64,000 bases of DNA from Streptomyces venezuelae. GTDB lineage: Bacteria > Actinomycetota > Actinomycetes > Streptomycetales > Streptomycetaceae. The notes under the pieces were generated by a model, which ran no database searches, was not told where the DNA came from, and saw nothing but the letters and a program-made list of their open reading frames with translations. The stretch lies in assembly GCF_008642275.1 (NCBI RefSeq), contig NZ_CP029189.1, positions 248,001 through 312,000 on the forward strand, read 5' to 3'. Of the stretch, positions 33,279-41,403 are shown in pieces. Within the stretch, counting starts at the first letter, position 1, and the number at the start of each line of letters is the position of its first letter. A program made the position numbers and the translations under genes.

Positions 33279-34346
33279 TCAGTCGTCGTCGACCGCCGGG
33301 CCCACGTCCCCGCGACGGGCGTCGCGCAGCGCCGTGTGCACCGACCAGGTCACCGAGACCAGCGGGACCGCGACCACCGCGCCGACCACCCCGGCGGCGA
33401 TGGCCCCGGCGACCACCGAGATCGCCACCACCAGGGGGTGCAGCCGCACCGCCCTGCTCATCACCAGCGGATGCAGCAGGTGGCCCTCGATCTGTCCGAT
33501 GATCACGATCAGCGCGACCACCAGGCCCGCGACGAACGGCCCCTTCGCGGCGAGCGCGACCACCGCGGCGACCGCCAGCGCGACCGGCGATCCGATGAGG
33601 GGGATGAAGGCCGCGAAGAACTCCAGCAGCGCCAGCGGCACGGCCAGCGGTACCCCGAGGAAGTACAGCGCCACCCCGACCAGGATCGCGTTCGTCGCCG
33701 CGACGAGGACGATCCCGCGGGTGTAGCCGGTGAAGGTGCGCCAGGCCGCGGCGCCCGCGATGCCCAGGCGGGTGCGCACGGACGGGGGCAGCTGCGCGCA
33801 GAACCAGGACCACTGCCGGTCGCCGCCGTGCAGGAAGAAGAAGGAGCAGAAGACCGCGAGCGCGAGCACGGTCAGGACGTGCACCAGGCGCCCGGCTCCG
33901 CTGACCGCCTGGCTGAGCAGCGTGGAGCGGTGGCTCGACAGGTACGCGCCGATGCGGGACTGGAGGTCGGTGAGCGCGTTCGGGTTCAGCCGGAAGGGCG
34001 GCCGTTCCAGGTACTTCTCGATGCTGGAGAGTCCTTCGCGGAACTCCCGGGCCAAGGTGGTGCTCTCCCCGGCCACCGCCGTGCCGACCAGGGTCAGCAC
34101 GCCCAGCAGGACCAGCGCGCTGCCGAGGAGGACGACGGCGACGGCGACCGAGCGTGGCAGGACGCGCGCGAGGCGCCGGGTGGGCCACCACAGCAGGGCG
34201 GTGACGACGAGCCCGAGGAAGAGGGCCACGGTGATCTCGTGGAACCGTCCGAGCACGGCGAAGAGCGCGTAGACGGCGGCGCCGACCACCAGCAGGCGCC
34301 AGGCGTACGACGCTGCCGTACGCAGGAACGCTGACACCGGCGGCAT
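33279..34346 (-). CDS. AI-2E family transporter / PerM-type permease
   Basis: A 355-residue polytopic protein. Paired N-terminal TM helices (RLLVVGAAVYALFAVLGRF, ITVALFLGLVVTALLWW) are followed by a polar region with EKYLERPPF and LTDLQSRIGAYL. Later TM segments include FFLHGGDRQWSWF, GYTRGIVLVAATNAILVGVALYFLGVPLA, and the family signature FIPLIGSPVALAVAAV and IEGHLLHPLVMSRAVRLHPLVV. Role: transport across the membrane; AI-2 itself is not established for this subfamily. ATG 34346 is the start nearest the first TM segment; ATG 34376 is possible. Confidence 0.9.
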   Translation of the reverse strand: MPPVSAFLRTAASYAWRLLVVGAAVYALFAVLGRFHEITVALFLGLVVTALLWWPTRRLARVLPRSVAVAVVLLGSALVLLGVLTLVGTAVAGESTTLAREFREGLSSIEKYLERPPFRLNPNALTDLQSRIGAYLSSHRSTLLSQAVSGAGRLVHVLTVLALAVFCSFFFLHGGDRQWSWFCAQLPPSVRTRLGIAGAAAWRTFTGYTRGIVLVAATNAILVGVALYFLGVPLAVPLALLEFFAAFIPLIGSPVALAVAAVVALAAKGPFVAGLVVALIVIIGQIEGHLLHPLVMSRAVRLHPLVVAISVVAGAIAAGVVGAVVAVPLVSVTWSVHTALRDARRGDVGPAVDDD

Positions 34347-34481
34347 GACCCATGGGTGCCACCGCGGGCCCGTCATGCCACGCGCCCGGCCACGGATTCG
34401 CCCGTCCGTGCGGGATCCGGTGGGGCCGGTGCGCGGAAAATCCGTTGCCGCGGCCGCCGGGTCAACGGACGATGGCATCTC

Positions 34482-35774
34482 GTGAGCACTTCCCGATGGT
34501 CCGCCGTACTGCCCGATTTCGCCCCGTTCCGATCCGGCCGGGACTTCAGGCTGCTCTTCTACCAGGGCACGGTGACGTACTTCGGTTCGTTCATGGCGAT
34601 GATCGCGCTGCCACTGCAGATCAAGCACCTGACGGACTCGCCGATGGCGGTCGGTGCGATGGGGGCGGTGGAGCTCGTCCCGCTGGTGGTCTTCGGGCTG
34701 TACGGGGGCGCCCTCGCCGACGCCGTCGACCGGCGGCGGATGATCCTGCTGACCGAGGCCGGACTCGGGGTGCTCGCCCTGGTGCTGCTGGTGAACGCGC
34801 TGCTGCCGGATCCGCTGCTGTGGCCGCTGTACGTGGTCGCGGCGGGGGTGTCGGCCCTGAGCGGGCTCCAGCGGCCGGCCCTGGACTCGCTGATGGCGCG
34901 GATCGTGCCGCACGACCAGCTGACGGCCGCCGCGGCGCTCAACGGGCTGCGCTACCAGTTCGGGGCGATCGCCGGTCCTGCGCTGGCCGGTGTGGTCGTC
35001 GCGTTCGCGGGTCACGCCGCGGCCTACTCCGTCACCGTCCTCGGGTTCCTCGCGTCGGTGCTGCTGTGCCTGCGGCTCAGTCCGGCGCCTCCGGTGAAGG
35101 GGGCCGAACGGCCGTCGCTGCGCGGGATCGCCGAGGGCGCGCGCTACGCGTGGAGCCGGCCCGTACTGCTGGGGACGTACGCCGTCGACCTGGCGGCGAT
35201 GTTCTTCGCGTTCCCGAACGCGATCTACCCCTTCCTCGCGGACGAGCTCGACGCGGTCTGGGCGCTGGGGCTGATGTACGCGGCCGGGGCCGTGGGCTCA
35301 CTGGTGCTCGGCATGACCAGCGGCTGGATGTCCCGGGTCCGCCGGCACGGGCTGCTGGTGGTGTGCGGAGCGGCGGTGTGGGGCCTGGCGATCGCCGGGG
35401 CCGGCGCGTCCTCCGGCATCTGGCTCGTGCTGCTGTGCCTCGCGGTGGCGGGCGCGGGCGACATGGTGAGCGGGCTGGGCCGGGCGACGATCTGGAACCA
35501 GACGATCCCGGAGGAGCTGCGGGGCCGGCTGGCGGGCATCGAGGTGCTCTCGTACAGCGTGGGACCGCAGCTGGGGCAGGTCCGGGCGGGCACGATGGCC
35601 GGCTGGACCGGTACCCGATCGGCGTTCTGGGGCGGCGGGCTGGCCTGTGTGGCGTCGGTGGCGGTGCTGGCGGCCCTGCTGCCGAAGCTGATCTCCTACG
35701 ACGCGGACACCGACGAGGACGCGCTGCGCCGCCGGGCGGCCCGGGAGACGGAGCCGAGCGGCGCGCCGGCCTGA
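34482..35774 (+). CDS. MFS transporter (12-TM, EntS-like)
   Basis: A 430-residue MFS protein starting VSTSRWSAVLPDFAPFRSGRDFRLLFYQGTV. Loop 2-3 has GLYGGALADAVDRRRMILL (motif A), and SALSGLQRPALDSLMARIV lies around TM4-5. FFAFPNAIYPFLADEL starts the second half, and GRATIWNQTIPEELRGRLAGIE is the enterobactin-exporter-like cytoplasmic motif. It is probably an exporter of a small molecule. GTG 34482 has no obvious ribosome site. The C-terminal Glu/Arg tail is cytoplasmic. Convergent with DUF2252 copy 2. Confidence 0.9.
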   Translation: MSTSRWSAVLPDFAPFRSGRDFRLLFYQGTVTYFGSFMAMIALPLQIKHLTDSPMAVGAMGAVELVPLVVFGLYGGALADAVDRRRMILLTEAGLGVLALVLLVNALLPDPLLWPLYVVAAGVSALSGLQRPALDSLMARIVPHDQLTAAAALNGLRYQFGAIAGPALAGVVVAFAGHAAAYSVTVLGFLASVLLCLRLSPAPPVKGAERPSLRGIAEGARYAWSRPVLLGTYAVDLAAMFFAFPNAIYPFLADELDAVWALGLMYAAGAVGSLVLGMTSGWMSRVRRHGLLVVCGAAVWGLAIAGAGASSGIWLVLLCLAVAGAGDMVSGLGRATIWNQTIPEELRGRLAGIEVLSYSVGPQLGQVRAGTMAGWTGTRSAFWGGGLACVASVAVLAALLPKLISYDADTDEDALRRRAARETEPSGAPA

Positions 35775-35786
35775 GGGCGGGAGCGT

Positions 35787-37127
35787 TCAGACGCCGGTGG
35801 TGGCGGTGATCCGTCCGTCGGCGACGGCGGCGGTCAGCAGCGCGTGGTCGGCGCGGGTCCGGTCCGCGTAGCGGAGCGCGAAGCCGGCCACGGCGCGGTC
35901 GAAGGTGTCGGCGCCGCCGAGGTAGCCCGCGATGGCTATGCGGTCGCCGGTGCGGGCGTGGGCGCGGGCCAGGGCCCTGCCGCACAGTTCGGCGTAGCGG
36001 CCGAGCAGGCCCGGGGTCATGCCGGCGACGTCGGCCGACCCCTTCATGTCGCGCAGCTGCCGGCCGTAGAAGTGGCGGCCGGCGGGTCCGGTCGTCCAGC
36101 CGAGGAAGATGTCGCCCGCGGCCTGCATCCGGCGCTGGCCCGCGACCACCCGGTGCCCTTCGTGGTCGTGCCCGTCGTCCGGGAGGTGGCCCTGCAGGAC
36201 GGACGGAACGGCTTCCTTGATCTGGAGGAAGAGCGGGTCGTCGGCGTCCCGCCCGAGGAGCAGCACGATGAAGCAGCGGGTCCCCACGCTCCCGACGCCG
36301 ACCACCTTGCGCGCCACGTCGGCGAACCGGAAGCGGTCCAGCAGGAGGCGGCGTTCTTCGGGGAGGGTGCTGCGGTACTTATCGAAGATCTCGTCGACCT
36401 CCCGTGAGTCCGCCCGGGCGAGGGGCTCCAGCAGCGGCGGGTCGTGGATGATCCGCCGGCGTCCGCCCTGGACCTCGGTGAGCTTGCCGAGGGCGCGCAG
36501 GCTGGTGCGGCGGCGGGCGCGCGCCAGGTTGGCCTCCACCCGGCCGTGCAGTTCGCGCTTGCGGATGAGGGGCAGCAGGTCGGCGGTGTCGGTCCGGTGG
36601 TACCAGACGTCCAGCTCTCCGAGTCCGGCGAGCTCCCGGATCGTCTCCCGGTAGGCCCGGGCCGCGCCGAGCGCCGCTCGTGCGGCGCGGTCGTCGCCGT
36701 GCCCGTTGTCGCGGGCGGCCACCACGACGCTCGCGGCGAGCCGTTTGACGTCCCATTCGAAGGGGCCGGGGAAGGTCTCGTCGAAGTCGTTCAGGTCGAA
36801 GAGCAGGGCGCGTTCCGGTGAGGCGAACACCCCGAAGTTCAGCAGGTGCGCGTCCCCGCAGAGCTGGACGGTCAGGCCGGTCTGCGGGCCGGAGGCGAGG
36901 TCTGCGGCCATGACGGCGGCGGCGCCGCGCAGGAAGGCGAGCGGCGATGCGGCCATCCGGCCGTAGCGGATCGGCAGCAGTTCGGGCACCCGGTCGACGC
37001 CCTGCCTCCGGAGCACCCCGAGGGGGTCGGGCCGGTCCGGCGGGGTGGTCCACCGCCCGTGCGCGGCGCGTCCGGTGATCTTGCGGACGGCCCGTCCGCG
37101 CCGGAGCCGCTCAGCTGGACTGGTCAT
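35787..37127 (-). CDS. DUF2252 family protein (copy 2)
   Basis: A 446-residue paralogue of the protein at 4305-5744. It keeps VPELLPIRYGRMAASPLAFLRGAAAVMA, CGDAHLLNF (about 90-98), DLNDFDETFPGPFEWDVKRLA, KVVGVGSVGTRCF and ALARAHARTGD. It lacks the longer N-terminal leader of copy 1. GAGGAG precedes ATG 37127. A phosphotransferase-like fold is suggested by the GDAHxxNF and NDFDE motifs, with activity unknown. It stands alone between the MFS gene and a small Cys protein. Confidence 0.92.
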   Translation of the reverse strand: MTSPAERLRRGRAVRKITGRAAHGRWTTPPDRPDPLGVLRRQGVDRVPELLPIRYGRMAASPLAFLRGAAAVMAADLASGPQTGLTVQLCGDAHLLNFGVFASPERALLFDLNDFDETFPGPFEWDVKRLAASVVVAARDNGHGDDRAARAALGAARAYRETIRELAGLGELDVWYHRTDTADLLPLIRKRELHGRVEANLARARRRTSLRALGKLTEVQGGRRRIIHDPPLLEPLARADSREVDEIFDKYRSTLPEERRLLLDRFRFADVARKVVGVGSVGTRCFIVLLLGRDADDPLFLQIKEAVPSVLQGHLPDDGHDHEGHRVVAGQRRMQAAGDIFLGWTTGPAGRHFYGRQLRDMKGSADVAGMTPGLLGRYAELCGRALARAHARTGDRIAIAGYLGGADTFDRAVAGFALRYADRTRADHALLTAAVADGRITATTGV

Positions 37128-37215
37128 GGGCCGCTCCTCGTCGCCGGTCCCTCCTCATCCTCTCCGGGCGGGTCCGGTCCCGCATGTCGCCGCCCCCGGT
37201 GCGGACGGGGCCGGC

Positions 37216-37389
37216 TCAGCCCTCCTGCTCGGCGAGGATCCGGTCGGCCGCGTAGTGCGGACAGTTGAGGGTGTGCCACGTGACCGACAGTGACCCCGTT
37301 CCGGTCCGTAAGGTGCGCACCACTCCGTCGGCGGCGGTGGCCTTGCAGAAGGGGCACATGAGGGTCTCCGGGCGCAGTAGATCGAACAT
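37216..37389 (-). CDS. 57-aa CPFC/CPHY zinc-finger-like protein
   Basis: A 57-residue protein, LMCPFCKATAADGVVRTL in the middle and WHTLNCPHYAADRILAEQEG at the end, giving C-x2-C and H/C ligands that could hold a zinc ion. GGAAGG lies 6 nt before ATG 37389. Leu27 is a TTA codon (37311-37309), so it could be bldA-dependent. A GATAGT -10-like sequence lies upstream. Function unknown; it is short but the start signals and Cys pattern support it. Confidence 0.65.
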   Translation of the reverse strand: MFDLLRPETLMCPFCKATAADGVVRTLRTGTGSLSVTWHTLNCPHYAADRILAEQEG

Positions 37390-37888
37390 GCCGTGTCCTT
37401 CCCGCAGCTTTCTCACACCGGACCAGTCCAGAACTATCAAATCCGGCGCCATTCGGCCGCAGTACCCACAAGTACGGATGGATATCCGGGGCCATGACCG
37501 TACGGAGCGTGCGAGGGGACGGGAGGGGGAGGCGTCCACGGGCGGCGTCCGGGCCGGTGAGAAGCCGTGTGGCACCCGGAGTCCGCCTTCGGACCGGGTA
37601 CGGGCGGCCGGATCCGGCGTCACCCCGCCGAACGGGTGACGCCGTACGGGTTGCGCGGTAGCGAGGCGGTGACGGAGAGGTGGGCGGGCGCCGTCTCGGT
37701 TCGCGCAGTCCGTGTCCCGGGCCGGACGGCGGCCGCTCGTGAGGAACTCGGTGACGGCCCGGTTGCCACAGGCACTGCCGTTGCCGGGGTACAGCCCGTG
37801 GCCGCCCTGCTCGACGGTCACTTCGGGCCCCATCCGGCCTGCCGGTCGGCCGCCGGTGCGGCTGGCCCCGCCCCCGTACCCGGCCCGC
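37390..37888. other. 499-bp gap with a gene remnant
   Basis: Between the 57-aa gene and the aldo/keto reductase stop. The right half (about 37700-37860) holds a C-terminal peptidase fragment, annotated separately. The left half has a less GC-rich promoter-like patch (37420-37450) for the 57-aa gene and no other feature I can support. Confidence 0.6.
37700..37860 (-). pseudogene. Remnant of a TAP-like secreted aminopeptidase C-terminus
   Basis: Minus-strand reading VTVEQGGHGLYPGNGSACGN followed by RAVTEFLTSGRRPARDTDC. This matches the C-terminal end of TAP-like alpha/beta hydrolases: the catalytic-His GHG segment, a Cys and the GxxPARxTxC tail. No upstream hydrolase domain exists here; the aldo/keto reductase gene occupies its place. 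About 55 residues survive, so I call it a decayed fragment. Confidence 0.6.
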
Positions 37889-38851
37889 TCAGGGCAGCGG
37901 CACGCCCCGGGCGGTGATCCAGAGCTCGTACCACTCCTCGTGCGTGAGCTCGGGCTCCCGCAGCGCCGCGTCGCGGCAGGCACGGATCCGCTCGGGGCGC
38001 GCACTGCCGACGACCGGTGCGACGGCGGCGGGGTGCCGCATCAGCCACCAGAGCAGGACCGACTCGGGCGTGGTGTTCTTCTGCCGGGCCAGCTCGGCCA
38101 ACAGCTGCGCGGTGGCCCGCTCGGCGGGCGTCTCCTCGCGGCCGGTGAAGCGGCCCTGTGCCAGGGCGCCCCAGGCCTGGAGGCGGATTCCGTGGTCGCG
38201 GCAGTGCTCCAGCGTGCCGAACGGGAACCCGTTCTGCGCCGCTTCGGGGGTGTTGACCAGGACTCCGGCCTCGACCCAGGCACGGCTGTGCAGGCTCATC
38301 TCCAGCTGGTTGGCCACGAGCGGCACGTCGAGCCGGGCCTGGAGGTGGGCGATCTGCGCGGCGCCCATGTTGGACACGCCGAAGGCCCGTACGAGGCCCT
38401 GGCGGTGCAGGGACGTCAGCGCCGAGGCGATCGAGTCCACGTCCGCCAGCGGATCGGGGCGGTGCAGCAGGAGGACGTCGATCACATCGGTCCGCAGCCT
38501 GGTCAGGCTCTCCTCGACGCTTCGTGTGATGCTCTCCCCGCGCAGGTCGTACATCCCGGGGCGGTCCTTGTCGCCCAGCCGGATCCCGCACTTGGTCTGG
38601 AGGGTGATGCGCTCGCGCAGCCCCGGCGTGCGTGCGAGCACCTCGCCGAAGACGGCCTCGGCCTTCCCGTGCCGGTAGATGTCGGCGTGGTCGAAGGCGG
38701 TGATCCCGCTGTCGAGGGCCTCGGCGACGGCCGCCTCGGCGGCGTCGATGTCCGCGGGCCCGTACGGCTCGGGGTCCCAGCTCCCGCCGAGGCCCATGCA
38801 CCCGTACAGCACCCGCTCGCCCCTGGGGATCGCATCTACGTTCGTCACCAC
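37889..38851 (-). CDS. Aldo/keto reductase
   Basis: A 320-residue (alpha/beta)8 NADPH oxidoreductase. Catalytic tetrad region: FDHADIYRHG (D and Y), TLQTKCGI (Lys) and DVLLLHRPDP (His). VGSARPERI near the C-terminus binds the NADP phosphate. VSNMGAAQI and NQLEMSLHSR complete the family pattern, close to YdhF-type AKRs. Start: GTG 38851 or the next GTG at 38848. It reduces an aldehyde or ketone; substrate unknown. Divergent from the exonuclease/phosphatase-fold gene. Confidence 0.92.
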   Translation of the reverse strand: MVTNVDAIPRGERVLYGCMGLGGSWDPEPYGPADIDAAEAAVAEALDSGITAFDHADIYRHGKAEAVFGEVLARTPGLRERITLQTKCGIRLGDKDRPGMYDLRGESITRSVEESLTRLRTDVIDVLLLHRPDPLADVDSIASALTSLHRQGLVRAFGVSNMGAAQIAHLQARLDVPLVANQLEMSLHSRAWVEAGVLVNTPEAAQNGFPFGTLEHCRDHGIRLQAWGALAQGRFTGREETPAERATAQLLAELARQKNTTPESVLLWWLMRHPAAVAPVVGSARPERIRACRDAALREPELTHEEWYELWITARGVPLP

Positions 38852-38945
38852 CCCACCCTAGGGGGTGTCCGGGGGTGTCCCTCCCGGCAGGCGGCGAGGA
38901 CGCCGGGCCGTTCGCACCGGGCCCGATGCACGGTCCGGCCGGGTC

Positions 38946-39911
38946 ATGGCCAATGATGTCCGGATGCAGAGACACATGGAGACCGTGCGGCGGTCGCTCC
39001 GCCGCCGGTTCGGCCGCACGGCGGCGACCCTGGGCCTGTTGACCGCCGTGGCGTGCACGTCGGCGCAGACACCGGCTTCGGTCGCCGGTGCCGGGGCGGG
39101 CGCCGGGACGGCCGACCAGGTCTCCGTGGCCACCTGGAACATGTGCGGGGTGCGGCAGTGGAGCTGCGAGAAGACCGGGGGTCCGAAGGAGAAGCTCCAG
39201 CAACTGCGCGACCTGGTCGGTGATTCGGACGTCCAGGTCCTGCTCCTGCAGGAGGTGTGCTCCGAGGACCTGCTCTCCTTCGCCCGCAGCCTCGGCCCTC
39301 AGTGGAACTCGGCCTTCGAACCGTATGCCGAGGTCGACTCGGCGGGCCGCCGTGCGGCCGTCGACTGCACCGGGCAGGGCCGGGGTCAGGCCGGCTACGG
39401 CCTGCTGGCGGGCTCCCCGCTCACCGACGTGGAGGCGATACCGACCGAGCAGCCGACGGTGGGACTGCACCGCGGGATCCTGTGCGCGCGGGTCCCCGCC
39501 CAGCGGCTGCGGGTGTGCAACGCGCACCTCTCGCTGCGGGAGAGCGACGACGAGCACCCTGACTGGGACTTCCGCGACGACCAGCTGAGCTCGCTGGTCG
39601 CCGCCGCGTCGACGGACGCCGCCACGGTCTTCGGCGGGGACTTCAACTCCCCGCCGCCGGTGGGCGACCGGAACACGTCCGCCTGGATCTGGCCGTCGGA
39701 GGCCTACGACACGTACCGCGAGTGCGATCAGAAGGGCGACTCCCGGAAGGGCAAGGCCACCCACAAGGACGGTACGAAGATCGACTACCTGTTCACGCAA
39801 CTCCCCCGCACCGCGTGCAAGGTGGTGGACACCAAGGCGTCGGACCACCGGCCGCTGGTGATGCGGGTGAGCCGCCCCCAGGACCCGGCCACGGTCAGTA
39901 CCGTGGGTTGA
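38946..39911 (+). CDS. Exported endonuclease/exonuclease/phosphatase-fold protein
   Basis: A 321-residue protein. A basic N-terminus with RRSLRRRFGRTAATLGLLTAVACTS forms a signal peptide; the Cys is a weak lipobox, and the twin Arg may matter. The EEP domain has VATWNMCG, LLLQEVC (metal-binding Glu), NAHLSL, FGGDFNSPP and the final KASDHRPLVM (catalytic Asp-His). It probably hydrolyses a phosphodiester outside the membrane. Alternative starts are ATG 38964 and ATG 38976. Its end overlaps the convergent surface-polymer gene by 17 nt. Confidence 0.88.
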   Translation: MANDVRMQRHMETVRRSLRRRFGRTAATLGLLTAVACTSAQTPASVAGAGAGAGTADQVSVATWNMCGVRQWSCEKTGGPKEKLQQLRDLVGDSDVQVLLLQEVCSEDLLSFARSLGPQWNSAFEPYAEVDSAGRRAAVDCTGQGRGQAGYGLLAGSPLTDVEAIPTEQPTVGLHRGILCARVPAQRLRVCNAHLSLRESDDEHPDWDFRDDQLSSLVAAASTDAATVFGGDFNSPPPVGDRNTSAWIWPSEAYDTYRECDQKGDSRKGKATHKDGTKIDYLFTQLPRTACKVVDTKASDHRPLVMRVSRPQDPATVSTVG

Positions 39912-41403
39912 AGAACGCCCCCTGCGCCGGGACCGGGTAGGAGTTCATGATCAGCGTGAAGGGGACGGCCGTCCAGGGCGAGGCGTTGCCGGCGGCGTCC
40001 ACCGCGATGGCCTCGACGAAGTGGTCGCCCTGGTTCCAGGCCCAGCCGGGCTCCCACACCCAGCTGCCGTCGGCCCGCACCTCGCACGTTCCGAGGGCCG
40101 CTCCGCCCTCCTGGAAGTCCACGCGGACGGCGCCCGGGGCGTAGCCCGCGAATCCGACGGCGGGACCCGGCAGCTGCTGGTGGGCGGCCGGGGCGGTCAC
40201 CGACAGCACGAGGCGCTGCGCCGGCCGGGGCATCGGCGCGGGCGCGGGGTCGTACTCGGGCAGGTCCGCCGACGCGTTCTCCACGGCCGTGAAGACCACT
40301 TCGGTGCGCTCGGTCTGGTAGTTGTTCGCGTCGGCGCCGAAGAGCCTGATGACGTGTCTCCCCTTGGCCCACGGGCTGGTGCGCTCCCAGACCCAGGTGC
40401 CGTCGGCGGCGACGGGCGCGGCGCCCTGGTACTTGCCGTCCTGCCAGAAGCTGACCCGCACGGCGCCCAGGGCGGTGCCCGTGAAACGGACGGTGTTGGC
40501 GGGCACCCGCTCGTCGGGTGCCGGCGACAGCACCACCGGCTTGGGGAAGGAATCGCCCTTCACCTGCGAGGTCTGTGTCAGGTAGGCGTCGATCGCCGAG
40601 GTGTCGCGCTCCGGCTGCTCGAAACCGTTGCGGACCATTCCGAACCGCGGGGTGATGCCGTCGACGAGAAGGTTCAGCAGCCCCATGATGGTGGGGAGAT
40701 TGCGCAGGGTGACCTTCCCGTGGTCGGTGATGAGGGAAGAGTCGTTGTAGACGAAGTTGAAGTTCTCACGGCCCTGGAACAGCCCGATGAACGGTTCGAC
40801 CTGCCGCTTGTACTGCTCGTCCTGGGGCGACGTGATCATGTAGATGTTGGCGGAGTGGTTGGCGCCGCTGCGCACCAGGTCGGGGAGGACGGAGTCGAGG
40901 GTGTGCACGTTCTGCTCCGTCACCTCGCCCATCATCACCTTGGCCGCGCCGGGGATGCCCTCCTTGACGTACGTCCCGATCAGGAACTGGGGGACGCTGG
41001 CCACGATGTTCCTGAAGCCGTACTTCAGCCCGAAGAACAGGGCCGCGCTGCCCCCCTTGGAGCTGCCGAACATGGTCACCTCGTCGGGCGACAGGGACAG
41101 GGCACCCATGACGCGGGAGATGAGCCCTACGACGGACTGCTCCAGGGAGAAGTCCATCCCCTTGCACAGGTAGTAGGTGTTGGCACCGTCGAACAGGTCG
41201 CGGACCCAGAGGATGTTCGACCGGACCTTGTCGAGGACCCCGTTCGACCAGCCGTACTCACCGGGCGCGGTGAAGTTCGCGAAGACGACGACCAGATGGC
41301 GGTTGCCGTTCCTCGCGTGGGAGAACCGGTACTCGATCGGCACCGCCCCGGCGGTGTCCACGCCGGTGAAGACGCGACGCGCGTTCTGGGCTGCCTTAGA
41401 CAT
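39895..41403 (-). CDS. Asp2/XcbB-like alpha/beta hydrolase with two Ig-like domains
   Basis: A 502-residue protein. The N-terminal hydrolase-like domain (about 15-260) has HLVVVFANFTAPGEYGWSNG, then FGSSKGGSAALFFGLKYGF with a candidate nucleophile Ser in GSSKGG (near 115), as in accessory-secretion Asp2 and capsule XcbB-type proteins. Two C-terminal Ig-like domains follow (about 300-370, 415-490), sharing GAVRVxFxxxG, DGTWVWE or DGSWVWE and a WxxGxH segment. No signal peptide is seen. It overlaps the CDP-glycerol gene by 8 nt, so it is likely translated with it. Possible role: acetylation or modification of the polymer. Confidence 0.82.
   Translation of the reverse strand: MSKAAQNARRVFTGVDTAGAVPIEYRFSHARNGNRHLVVVFANFTAPGEYGWSNGVLDKVRSNILWVRDLFDGANTYYLCKGMDFSLEQSVVGLISRVMGALSLSPDEVTMFGSSKGGSAALFFGLKYGFRNIVASVPQFLIGTYVKEGIPGAAKVMMGEVTEQNVHTLDSVLPDLVRSGANHSANIYMITSPQDEQYKRQVEPFIGLFQGRENFNFVYNDSSLITDHGKVTLRNLPTIMGLLNLLVDGITPRFGMVRNGFEQPERDTSAIDAYLTQTSQVKGDSFPKPVVLSPAPDERVPANTVRFTGTALGAVRVSFWQDGKYQGAAPVAADGTWVWERTSPWAKGRHVIRLFGADANNYQTERTEVVFTAVENASADLPEYDPAPAPMPRPAQRLVLSVTAPAAHQQLPGPAVGFAGYAPGAVRVDFQEGGAALGTCEVRADGSWVWEPGWAWNQGDHFVEAIAVDAAGNASPWTAVPFTLIMNSYPVPAQGAFFNPRY

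Noticed and set aside
30223..33726. An 1167-codon open frame on the plus strand
   Set aside because: Antisense to the methyltransferase and prolyl oligopeptidase, whose motifs and start signals are clear; composition is low-complexity.
37305..37315. Extra copy of the cluster motif core inside the 57-aa gene
   Set aside because: Coding sequence explains it (Arg-Thr-TTA-Arg), and flanking identity stops outside the 11-bp core.
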